A stretch of 13,457 nucleotides of DNA from Erythrobacter sp. (GTDB lineage Bacteria > Pseudomonadota > Alphaproteobacteria > Sphingomonadales > Sphingomonadaceae), in contig JANQTR010000141.1 in assembly GCA_030731635.1 (NCBI GenBank), positions 1-13,457 on the forward strand. Reading direction: 5' to 3'. Made by a program: the position numbers and the translations under genes. Below the pieces are notes generated by a model. It saw only the letters and a list, made by a program, of their open reading frames with translations, was not told the DNA's origin and searched no databases. This document shows, piece by piece, positions 6,294-12,250 of this stretch. Numbering within the stretch: the stretch's first letter is position 1; each line of letters opens with the position of its first letter.

Positions 6294-7499
6294 CTATTTG
6301 CGGCGCGCTGCGGTGAGGGTGACGGGACGTTGCGATCGGGCCGTTCCGGCTCGGCGGACTTCCTTGAGAACATCGGGGGCAGCCTCCAGAAATGGGCGCG
6401 GGTTGACCGCGCGATCATTGATACGAACCTCGAAATGCAAGTGCGGACCGGTTGAACGACCGGTGCTGCCCAGCCCGCCGAGCGTTGCGCCCGCGGCAAT
6501 GGGCTGCCCCACGGTTACGTCGATTCGCGACAAGTGGGCATAGCGGGTCAAAATTCCGTTAGCATGGGTGATCTCGACCGCCTTGCCATAGCCTGATTTC
6601 CACCCGGCATGGGTCACGCGGCCATCGGCAGCAGCGAAGATCGGCGATCCGATCGCGCCCTTGAAATCGATCCCGGCGTGCATCGCGCCGCGGCCATTGA
6701 ATGGGTCACGACGATAGCCAAAACCCGAAGTAATATTCTGCACAGTCGCCGGGACGACCTGCGGGATGCCATCAAGCGCGCGTTCCAGCACGGCCATGCG
6801 CGCAAGGCTAAGACCAAGGCGTTCGAAGCGCGGATCGATCTTGTCACTGCCACCCAGAATGGCTTCAAACGGGCCGCCCATGGCAGCTTGCGTCTGGCGG
6901 CTCATCACGCCGGGATCGAGGTTCAGCTTGCGCATCGCGGCCTCCGCACGGCGGGCGCGGGCATCGGCAAAACGGGTCAGCTTTTCGACATAGGCCAGCT
7001 GCCGCGCTTCAACCTCGGCAAGACCGCGCGCTTGCGGGATCAGACTGCCGACTTTCTTCACCGTCTGGGCGGCTTCGGCGCTCGAATCGGTTACGGTATC
7101 GGTTGCGCTGTCCGTCGCTGGGCCTTCGGTCACAATATCCTCAGGCAACATGCGCGCCATTTCTTCGAGGAATTCCTGACGCTGCTCGAGATCGCCCACC
7201 ACCCGGTCAAGATCGCCGCCATAGGCTTCAAGCCGTTCGCTGGCGGTGGCGACGCGGGCCTTTTCGGCGGCAAAGGATGCGAGATCGGACTCGGCGCGGT
7301 ATTGCCCCCACGCCATCACGGCGAGCGCAATCAGCCACACCAGCGCAAGCGCTACCGCGCCCGCGGCCACGCGGATCTGGAGCTTCGATGAGATCTTGAT
7401 GAAGCGCACCTGACCATCGGAGCGCATGAAAAACTCACGGTCGGGAAACCACTGACGCAGTCGCTCGCCCCACTTGAGTGCGGTATTTGTGTCTGACAC
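6294..7499 (-). CDS. Membrane-anchored M23 (LytM) metallopeptidase
   Basis: A 401-residue bitopic protein. Residues 1-42 are basic and cytoplasmic (FPDREFFMRSDGQVRFIKIS at 18-37), a transmembrane helix spans about 43-64, and charged coiled coil covers about 67-120 and 155-195. The LytM domain at about 256-370 has all zinc and catalytic residues: HAGID (His274, Asp278), YAHL (His322) and GPHLHFEV (His353, His355). It should cleave peptidoglycan cross-links in the periplasm. The bactofilin gene follows 10 nt downstream, matching known bactofilin-LmdC/Csd1-type pairs in which the scaffold binds the peptidase cytoplasmic tail. The start is a GTG with only a weak GGGGC upstream; the next in-frame ATG (residue 25) would delete conserved tail residues. 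A stretch of about 20 Thr/Asp/Ser-rich residues (125-142) splits the two coils. Confidence 0.9.
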   Translation of the reverse strand: MSDTNTALKWGERLRQWFPDREFFMRSDGQVRFIKISSKLQIRVAAGAVALALVWLIALAVMAWGQYRAESDLASFAAEKARVATASERLEAYGGDLDRVVGDLEQRQEFLEEMARMLPEDIVTEGPATDSATDTVTDSSAEAAQTVKKVGSLIPQARGLAEVEARQLAYVEKLTRFADARARRAEAAMRKLNLDPGVMSRQTQAAMGGPFEAILGGSDKIDPRFERLGLSLARMAVLERALDGIPQVVPATVQNITSGFGYRRDPFNGRGAMHAGIDFKGAIGSPIFAAADGRVTHAGWKSGYGKAVEITHANGILTRYAHLSRIDVTVGQPIAAGATLGGLGSTGRSTGPHLHFEVRINDRAVNPRPFLEAAPDVLKEVRRAGTARSQRPVTLTAARRK

Positions 7500-7517
7500 T
7501 GCGGCCCCGATTTTTTA

Positions 7518-7545
7518 TTTATGATCGTTGCATTTTCGGTATCAG
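7518..7545 (-). promoter_or_regulatory. Candidate promoter for the M23 peptidase-bactofilin operon
   Basis: On the minus strand, CTGATA (7540-7545) and CATAAA (7518-7523) each match four of six sigma70 consensus bases with a 16-nt spacer. They lie in the only strongly A/T-rich patch of the spacer, about 20 nt before the GTG start. By-eye call. Confidence 0.35.
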
Positions 7546-7705
7546 TGCGTGCGCACCGGGTCTAACGCCGCTTCCATCAGGGCGGGCGAAGCGACGGGGA
7601 ATCGCGGTGAAGTGTTCATCCTAACGCAATATGGCGCAAGAACACTCCCGGTCGATCGCATTGCGCTGCCGCTGCTACGCAATGTTCCTGATTCGTGCCT
7701 GCGAG

Positions 7706-7741
7706 CCAAGGCGCAAGCCAAAGTGCCATCCAAAGTGCAAG
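7706..7741 (+). repeat. Three 12-bp tandem repeats upstream of proA
   Basis: Units begin at 7706, 7718 and 7730, exactly 12 bp apart. CCAAAGTGC is identical in units two and three, and unit one reads CCAAGGCGC. The array ends 47 nt before the proA ATG. Regular spacing near one helical turn fits an operator array or a replication-slippage product; no regulator is identified. Confidence 0.6.
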
Positions 7742-7788
7742 ATCGCGCGGGCCTGACAGAAAGCGGCGTGGCTGCTAGAGCGGGCACC

Positions 7789-9078
7789 ATGACACAGACA
7801 GCCGCTCAACAAACCCACCCCGAAGATACCGATCCTGTGCAGCTGATAACGCTGCTTGCCCAAGCAGCACGCGAAGCCCAGCGCATGCTCGCCACCATGC
7901 CGAGTGCAACGCGCGCGGCGGCGCTGCATCTGGCGGCAGACCGGTTGGAGGCGGCGGCTGCGGATGTTCTTGCCGCCAATGCTCAGGACCTCAGCGCCGG
8001 CGCGGCGCGTGGGCTGTCTCCGGCGATGCTTGACCGGCTGGCGCTGGATGATGCGCGGCTTGCCGGGATTGTGGCGGGCGTACGCGCGGTGGCGGATTTG
8101 CCCGATCCGGTGGGCGACGTGATCGATTCGTCGCAGCGGCCCAATGGCCTGCGCCTCCAGCGCATCCGGGTTCCGATTGGCACTATCGGGATTATCTATG
8201 AAAGCCGCCCCAATGTGACCGCCGATGCCGCCGCACTATGCGTGCGCGCCGGCAATGCAGCGCTGCTGCGCGGGGGGAGCGAGGCAGTGCATTCCAACCG
8301 CGCGATCCTCGCCGCGCTGGTGGAAGGGCTTGTCGCAGGCGGCGTGCCGGCCGCCGCGGTGCAGTTGGTCCCGACGCAGGACCGCGCGGCAGTTGGTGCT
8401 ATGCTGACGGCGGCTGGCCTGATCGACATGATCGTTCCGCGCGGCGGCAAAAGCCTGGTTGCCCGGGTGCAGGCCGATGCGCGCGTCCCGGTGCTCGCGC
8501 ATCTAGACGGGATCAACCACACCTATGTCCACGCCGCCGCCGATCCGGCGATGGCAACCGCGCTGGCGATCAATGCCAAGCTGCGCCGTACCGGCGTTTG
8601 CGGGGCGATGGAGACCTTGCTGATTGACGCGGCCTTCCCCGACAGTGCGGCGCTGGTCGCAGCGCTGATCGCTGCCGGATGCGAAGTGCGCGGCGATGGC
8701 CGTGCGCAGGCGCTTGATCCCCGCGTGATTCCGGCCAGCGCGAATGATTGGGACACCGAATATCTCGATGCGATTGTGTCGGTCGCGGTGGTGGACGGGC
8801 TGGAGGATGCGCTGGCGCATATTGCGCGGCATTCATCAGCCCACACCGACGTGATCGTGACGGACGACGATACGGTGGCTGAGCGTTTCCTTGCCGAAGT
8901 CGACAGCGCGATCGTGATGCATAATGCCTCATCGCAATTCGCCGATGGGGGCGAATTCGGGCTGGGGGCAGAAATCGGCATCGCCACCGGGCGGCTGCAC
9001 GCGCGCGGGCCGGTCGCGCTTGAAGGGCTGACGACGTACAAATGGCAGGTGCGCGGGCAAGGCCAGCCCCGGCCTTGA
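7789..9078 (+). CDS. proA: Glutamate-5-semialdehyde dehydrogenase (gamma-glutamyl phosphate reductase)
   Basis: A 429-residue ProA, close to the usual ~417. It catalyses the NADPH-dependent reduction of gamma-glutamyl phosphate to glutamate-5-semialdehyde, the second step of proline synthesis, in the cytoplasm. Visible family blocks are IYESRPNVTADAAALC (about 136-151), GNAALLRGGSEA (about 155-166), LRRTGVCGAMETLL with catalytic Cys271, and NASSQFADGGEFGLGAEIGI near the C terminus, followed by GPVALEGLTTYKW. The ATG at 7789 is preferred, with AGAGCGGG just upstream. The N-terminal ~15 residues before VQLITLLAQAAREAQ are unconserved and Gln/Thr-rich. No proB is next to it. It heads the rightward cluster, with nadD starting 34 nt after its stop. 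Confidence 0.95.
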   Translation: MTQTAAQQTHPEDTDPVQLITLLAQAAREAQRMLATMPSATRAAALHLAADRLEAAAADVLAANAQDLSAGAARGLSPAMLDRLALDDARLAGIVAGVRAVADLPDPVGDVIDSSQRPNGLRLQRIRVPIGTIGIIYESRPNVTADAAALCVRAGNAALLRGGSEAVHSNRAILAALVEGLVAGGVPAAAVQLVPTQDRAAVGAMLTAAGLIDMIVPRGGKSLVARVQADARVPVLAHLDGINHTYVHAAADPAMATALAINAKLRRTGVCGAMETLLIDAAFPDSAALVAALIAAGCEVRGDGRAQALDPRVIPASANDWDTEYLDAIVSVAVVDGLEDALAHIARHSSAHTDVIVTDDDTVAERFLAEVDSAIVMHNASSQFADGGEFGLGAEIGIATGRLHARGPVALEGLTTYKWQVRGQGQPRP

Positions 9079-9112
9079 GGTTCGGGCTGTAGCTGCTTTG
9101 CATTCGTACCCG

Positions 9113-9781
9113 ATGTTTACTGGTCTTCTGGGCGGCAGTTTTAACCCGGCACACGGCGGGCACCGGCGGATCAGCCTGTTTGCAGCTGACGCGCTGGGGC
9201 TGGACGAAGTGTGGTGGCTGGTGTCGCCTGGCAATCCGTTAAAGCCGCGCGCCGGGATGGCGCCGCTCGCTGCGCGTCTGCGTTCGGCGCAGCTGCAGGC
9301 GCGGCGCGCACCGATCATCCCGACCGCGATCGAGCAGCAACTTGGCACCCGCTATACCGCCGATACGCTGGCGAAACTTGTCCGCCGCTACCCCAAACGG
9401 CGGTTTGTGTGGCTGATGGGGGCGGATAATCTGGCTGAACTGCACCGTTGGAAAGACTGGCGGAAAATCGCGCGGACAATGCCGATTGCGGTGATCGCCC
9501 GGCCCGGCTATGATGCACGCGCCATGACGAGCCCCGCCATGGTCTGGCTCAGACGCTATCGTGTGTCTGCCGCCAGCATTCGGAAACGGGGGCAATGGAG
9601 CGCGCCAGCCCTGGTGTTATTGCGTTTCGATCCAGACCACCGCTCGGCCACGGCGATTCGCCGTGCCAATGGCGGGTGGGCCGAGGACATCCTCGGCAAG
9701 GGTCGGACCAATGAAAACTGCGGTGCTTCGGTGCGCGATCAGCTGACATTCCGCAGCATCCGGTCAGAGGAGGACGCATGA
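9113..9781 (+). CDS. nadD: Nicotinate-nucleotide adenylyltransferase
   Basis: A 222-residue nucleotidyltransferase that joins nicotinate mononucleotide and ATP to form deamido-NAD. The N terminus GLLGGSFNPAHGGH contains the GGSFNP motif and the HxGH signature (His14, His17). LVSPGNPLKP (about 41-50) and WLMGADNLAELHRWKDW (about 101-117) are the substrate-binding loops. RSATAIRR near 183-190 takes the place of the usual ISSTxIR motif, with Arg where Ile-Ser normally begin. The roughly 35-residue tail is less conserved. ATG 9113 is chosen because the first strand begins at once; a TTG at 9098 in the same frame would add five residues. Neither has a clear Shine-Dalgarno, suggesting coupling to proA translation. 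The gene ends in ATGA behind a very strong AGGAGG site. Confidence 0.93.
   Translation: MFTGLLGGSFNPAHGGHRRISLFAADALGLDEVWWLVSPGNPLKPRAGMAPLAARLRSAQLQARRAPIIPTAIEQQLGTRYTADTLAKLVRRYPKRRFVWLMGADNLAELHRWKDWRKIARTMPIAVIARPGYDARAMTSPAMVWLRRYRVSAASIRKRGQWSAPALVLLRFDPDHRSATAIRRANGGWAEDILGKGRTNENCGASVRDQLTFRSIRSEEDA
9769..9781 (+). promoter_or_regulatory. Strong Shine-Dalgarno and ATGA overlap at the end of nadD
   Basis: AGAGGAGG ends 5-6 nt before an ATG at 9778 that overlaps the nadD stop as ATGA. This is the strongest ribosome site in the window, yet it does not lie in the rsfS frame. It opens the 58-codon frame 9778-9954. Confidence 0.6.
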
Positions 9782-9954
9782 AGCGCGCATCACGCGTTTC
9801 GGCTGCCTCGGCTGCCGGGTTGCGTGTTGTCTGCTCCCATCGCTCTGACATCTGGAGATACAAGATTGCCGATTACCGAGGCGTTTATCGCGTCCGTGCC
9901 CCCTGGCGCGGTGCAAGCCGCTGCCACTACCGCCCAATCGCTGAAGCGCTCTGA
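9778..9954 (+). CDS. Possible 58-residue small ORF or leader peptide between nadD and rsfS
   Basis: The ATG overlaps the nadD stop (ATGA) and has a near-perfect AGGAGG site. The product would be 58 residues, very Arg-rich, beginning MKRASRVSAASAAGL, with no family I recognise, no signal peptide and no transmembrane helix. The stop ends 1 nt before the internal ATG 9956 of rsfS, so a ribosome finishing here could reinitiate there. Against it: G/C at third positions is only about 63%, and from 9866 on the overlapping rsfS frame has the better codon pattern (about 75%). It may therefore serve as a translational coupler, or be the relic of an older rsfS start put out of frame. Low confidence that a stable protein is made. 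Confidence 0.25.
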   Translation: MKRASRVSAASAAGLRVVCSHRSDIWRYKIADYRGVYRVRAPWRGASRCHYRPIAEAL

Positions 9955-10306
9955 CATGAGCGCCGATGCCTTGCACCAATTGGTGCTGTCGCAGCTTGAC
10001 GATGATCAGGCGCAGGAAATTGTGTCGATCCCGCTCGAGGGTAAAAGCTCGATTGCCGATCACATGGTGATCGCCAGCGGACGTTCGACCCGGCAGGTTG
10101 CGTCAATGGCGCAGAAACTGGCCGAAGAGATCAAGAAAGCCGGGTTCGGCCATGCGCGGATCGAAGGTCTGCCCGCGGCTGACTGGGTGCTGATTGATGC
10201 CGGCGATGTGGTGGTCCACCTGTTCCGCCCCGAAGTGCGCACCTTCTACAACCTTGAACGCATGTGGTCGTTTGAGGGTGGCGAGGCGACGCAGGGAAGG
10301 GCGTAG
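9866..10306 (+). CDS. rsfS: Ribosomal silencing factor RsfS (Iojap/YbeB family)
   Basis: A 146-residue protein from the TTG at 9866. The conserved RsfS domain occupies about 33-140: ALHQLVLSQLDDDQAQEI, GKSSIADHMVIASGRSTRQV, ADWVLIDAGDVVVHLF and TFYNLERMW, all diagnostic. RsfS binds ribosomal protein uL14 and blocks subunit joining when nutrients are short. TTG is chosen because GGAG at 9854-9857 lies 8 nt upstream and third-position G/C rises from about 5 of 14 codons before it to about 75% after it. An ATG at 9956 (residue 31) begins the minimal conserved domain and is the main alternative; a GTG at 9824 is unlikely. The 30-residue extension is Ala/Pro-rich and unconserved. It sits between nadD and rlmH, a widespread bacterial order. 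Confidence 0.92.
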   Translation: MPITEAFIASVPPGAVQAAATTAQSLKRSDMSADALHQLVLSQLDDDQAQEIVSIPLEGKSSIADHMVIASGRSTRQVASMAQKLAEEIKKAGFGHARIEGLPAADWVLIDAGDVVVHLFRPEVRTFYNLERMWSFEGGEATQGRA

Positions 10307-10315
10307 TTTGTTTTG

Positions 10316-10337
10316 CGCTCGCCCCTCCGGGCGAGCG
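10316..10337 (+). repeat. Hairpin 1 of a three-hairpin block between rsfS and rlmH
   Basis: CGCTCGCCC (10316-10324) and GGGCGAGCG (10329-10337) pair perfectly over nine G/C-rich base pairs with a CTCC loop, 10 nt after the rsfS stop. T-rich sequence precedes the stem instead of following it, so it is not an intrinsic terminator for rsfS. Confidence 0.8.
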
Positions 10338-10342
10338 TCCTC

Positions 10343-10374
10343 GGTGCGCTTCCGTCGCTGCGCGACGGAGCACC
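10343..10374 (+). repeat. Hairpin 2 of the three-hairpin block
   Basis: An inner 7-bp stem CCGTCGC/GCGACGG (10352-10358, 10362-10368) has a 3-nt loop. An outer 5-bp stem GGTGC/GCACC (10343-10347, 10370-10374) is separated from it by a small asymmetric internal loop. It begins 5 nt after hairpin 1. Confidence 0.75.
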
Positions 10375-10396
10375 TGCGGGCGGCCGGTCGGCTTTG

Positions 10397-10415
10397 CGGA
10401 CCGCTGTGCGGTCCG
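10397..10415 (+). repeat. Hairpin 3 of the three-hairpin block
   Basis: CGGACCGC (10397-10404) pairs perfectly with GCGGTCCG (10408-10415) over a TGT loop. Flanking GGCC at 10382-10385 and 10419-10422 could pair to lengthen the structure. The only nearby in-frame GTG for rlmH (10406) is buried in this loop and stem. Confidence 0.8.
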
Positions 10416-10432
10416 TTTGGCCCTTCGTTGTC

Positions 10433-10447
10433 GAGGTATTTCTCATT
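10433..10447 (+). promoter_or_regulatory. Ribosome site and ATT initiation codon of rlmH
   Basis: GAGG at 10433-10436 lies 8 nt before ATT at 10445-10447. The codons after it (Leu-Leu-His-Ile-Ile-Ala-Arg-Gly) align residue for residue with the start of known RlmH proteins such as E. coli MKLQLVAVG. No ATG, GTG or TTG is in frame between hairpin 3 and this codon. Confidence 0.6.
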
Positions 10448-10867
10448 CTCCTCCACATCATCGCGCGTGGGAAGATTGGCCGTTCGCCCGAAGGCGAGCT
10501 GGTGGATCGCTATGCCAAGCGCATGACCTGGCCGGTCAAGCTGACCGAATGGCCCGATACCGGCGCGGGCAAGGTGGCTGATCCACTCACCCCATGCCGT
10601 ACCGTACTGCTTGATGAGCGCGGCAAAGCCATGACGTCGGAAAATTTCGCCGCCTTGCTCAGGCGCTGGCGCGACGAAGGCGTGCGCGAAACCCGCTTCA
10701 TGCTCGGCGCGGCGGATGGCCATTCCGATGCCGAACGGGCCGGGGCTGACCTGCTGCTCGCTTTCGGCCCTGCGACCTGGCCGCATATGCTGGCCCGCGC
10801 GATGCTGATGGAACAACTCTACCGCGTGACCACGATCCTGGCCGGTCATCCCTATCATCGGGCCTGA
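10445..10867 (+). CDS. rlmH: 23S rRNA (pseudouridine1915-N3)-methyltransferase RlmH
   Basis: A 140-residue SPOUT-class methyltransferase if started at ATT 10445. It methylates N3 of pseudouridine 1915 in helix 69 of 23S rRNA on assembled 70S ribosomes, using S-adenosylmethionine. It shows LLHIIARGKIG at the N terminus, LLDERGKAMTSENFA (about 58-72), the SAM-knot loop LGAADGHSD (about 90-98), and the family-typical C terminus YRVTTILAGHPYHR. All expected elements are present and the length matches alphaproteobacterial homologues. The start is the odd feature: an upstream GTG (10406) would add 13 residues translated from a strong hairpin, while ATT has a correctly spaced GAGG. The next gene, for the EnvC-like protein, begins 20 nt after the stop. 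Confidence 0.88.
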   Translation: MLLHIIARGKIGRSPEGELVDRYAKRMTWPVKLTEWPDTGAGKVADPLTPCRTVLLDERGKAMTSENFAALLRRWRDEGVRETRFMLGAADGHSDAERAGADLLLAFGPATWPHMLARAMLMEQLYRVTTILAGHPYHRA

Positions 10868-10887
10868 TGATCGGGCAGGATAGCGCA

Positions 10888-12114
10888 ATGAACCGTCCGC
10901 TGCTCCTCTCTGTCTTTGCTGCTATCACGTGCGCTGCGCTGTTTGCTGCCTTGCCGGACACGCGCGCGCAGACTGCGGTGCAGCTGATCAAGCCGGACGA
11001 GGCTGAGGCTGCGCTCGCCCGCGCCACTCGTGAAAGCCGCCGCGCTGAAGCCCGCGCCGCGCGTCTTTCCCGCGAGGCTGAGGCTGCCACCGAAGCCGCT
11101 CAGCGCACTGCCAGCGAAGCAGCCGCACTCGCCGCGCGCATCCAGCAGGCCGAAGCCGACATCGAAGCCGCGCGCGCGCGCGCCGCGATTGCGCGGGCTC
11201 AACGTGCCGCCTTGACGGCGCAGTTGGCCAAGAAACAGGAACCCACCGCGCGCCTCACCGCCGCCTTGCAGACCGCCGCGCGCCGTCCACTGGCGCTGTC
11301 CGCCCTGCAACCGGGGTCGCTCAAGGACGTGGTTCATGTGCGCGCGGTGCTTGACAGCGCTGTGCCGCAAATCCGCGCGCGCACCGCCGCCTTGCGCAGC
11401 GAACTTGATCGTGGCCGCGCGCTGGAGGCGCAGGCTGCGGCGGCGCTCGAACAGCTGCGCGCTGGCGAAGTCCAACTGCGCGAACGCCGACAGAGCCTTG
11501 CGACGCTGGAAAATCAGCAGCGTATTACTTCGCGCACCGCCCGCGGGGCTGCGCTGCGCGAAGGCGAGCGCGCGCTGGCTCTGGCTGAGGAAGCGCGCGA
11601 TCTTGATGGGCTGGTAGACAAGCTTGGCGAAGTAGCGGCGCTCAGGCAGGAGCTTGCTGCGCTGCCGGGGCCAGTGCTGCGCCCTGCCGATCTGGCCGCG
11701 CCGCTCGCAGCAGCGCCCACCGCCGTGCCATCACCTGACGTCAGCGCACCCCCGCCGCGCGATTTCCAGTTGCCGGTGCAAGGAAGAACTCTGGTGGGGT
11801 TCGGGGCCAAGCGGGATAGCGGGCTGGCCAGCACCGGGCTGACACTTGCCCCGGCTGCGGGCGCGCAAGTGGTCGCGCCAGGGCGCGGGCGCGTGGCATT
11901 CGCCGGGTCCTATCGCGGGTTCGGGCGAATCGTCATCATCGAACATGATGGCGGCTGGACCAGCCTCGTCACCGGGCTCGACCGGGTGCAGGTTGCGGTG
12001 GGCGATAGTGTGATCGGCGGCAGTCCGCTGGGCGTGACAGGCAAGGGCCAGGCGGCAGTAACCTTTGAACTGCGGCGCGCAGGCGAACCGGTTAACCCGT
12101 TACAATTTTTGTGA
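10888..12114 (+). CDS. envC: EnvC-like murein hydrolase activator with degenerate LytM domain
   Basis: A 408-residue secreted protein. A signal peptide (about 1-27, hydrophobic LLLSVFAAITCAALFAAL, cleavage near TRA-Q) leads to a long Ala/Arg/Glu-rich coiled coil (about 35-250), a Pro/Ala linker (about 270-290) and a C-terminal M23-like domain (about 300-408). The LytM fold motifs are recognisable (GFGAKRD, VVAPGRGRVAFAGSYRGFG, PVNPLQFL), but every zinc ligand is lost: HxGID reads STGLT, the YxHL histidine is glycine, and HLHFE reads AVTFE. This matches EnvC, which does not cut peptidoglycan itself but activates periplasmic amidases at division. ATG 10888 is chosen for AGGA seven nt upstream and its clean signal peptide; ATG 10867 would add seven residues. 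Symbol by family resemblance. Confidence 0.85.
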   Translation: MNRPLLLSVFAAITCAALFAALPDTRAQTAVQLIKPDEAEAALARATRESRRAEARAARLSREAEAATEAAQRTASEAAALAARIQQAEADIEAARARAAIARAQRAALTAQLAKKQEPTARLTAALQTAARRPLALSALQPGSLKDVVHVRAVLDSAVPQIRARTAALRSELDRGRALEAQAAAALEQLRAGEVQLRERRQSLATLENQQRITSRTARGAALREGERALALAEEARDLDGLVDKLGEVAALRQELAALPGPVLRPADLAAPLAAAPTAVPSPDVSAPPPRDFQLPVQGRTLVGFGAKRDSGLASTGLTLAPAAGAQVVAPGRGRVAFAGSYRGFGRIVIIEHDGGWTSLVTGLDRVQVAVGDSVIGGSPLGVTGKGQAAVTFELRRAGEPVNPLQFL

Positions 12115-12133
12115 TAAATTCCGATTGGTCGGC

Positions 12134-12172
12134 AAGGGATCAACCCCGCTCTGTCCCGTTCCGGTATCCCTT
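12134..12172 (+). other. Inverted repeat in the envC-ctpA spacer
   Basis: AAGGGAT (12134-12140) and ATCCCTT (12166-12172) are perfect 7-bp complements around 25 nt; GC beyond each arm also pairs if one A is bulged. No T-run follows. It lies in the 136-nt spacer, the longest gap between genes of the rightward cluster after the rsfS-rlmH spacer. TATACA at about 12213-12218 could be a -10 element for ctpA, but I see no good -35. Confidence 0.35.
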
Positions 12173-12250
12173 TGCGCATAAGTGCACGTCTATCTGGCGT
12201 TCAGCTCGGCAAGCCTATACATTTGCATCCCAAAGGAGCTTTCCGCACCC

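Larger units (their letters stand above)
7500..7788. other. Divergent intergenic region between the M23 peptidase gene and proA
   Basis: This 289-nt stretch must hold the promoters of both divergent units. The proA frame stays open through it back to a TTG at 7528, but G/C at third positions there is only about 58%, far below proA itself, so I treat it as non-coding. It contains the A/T-rich candidate minus-strand promoter and a 12-bp triple repeat close to proA. I could not pick a convincing proA promoter. Confidence 0.6.

Noticed and set aside
6284..6499. Longer bactofilin start inside the M23 peptidase gene
   Set aside because: It would overlap about 200 nt of a clearly coding frame; the ATG at 6283 has a proper AGGAA site and starts directly before the domain.
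7489..7499. GTGTC-T-GACAC palindrome at the M23 peptidase start codon
   Set aside because: Five-base arms made of the first codons; likely chance.
7528..7788. An 87-codon in-frame extension of proA back to a TTG
   Set aside because: Third-position G/C is only about 58%, the peptide matches no ProA region, and it would fill the whole divergent promoter spacer.
10313..10444. N-terminal extension of RlmH from an upstream start
   Set aside because: The stretch is made of three perfect hairpins and the peptide has no RlmH counterpart; the family N terminus begins at 10445.
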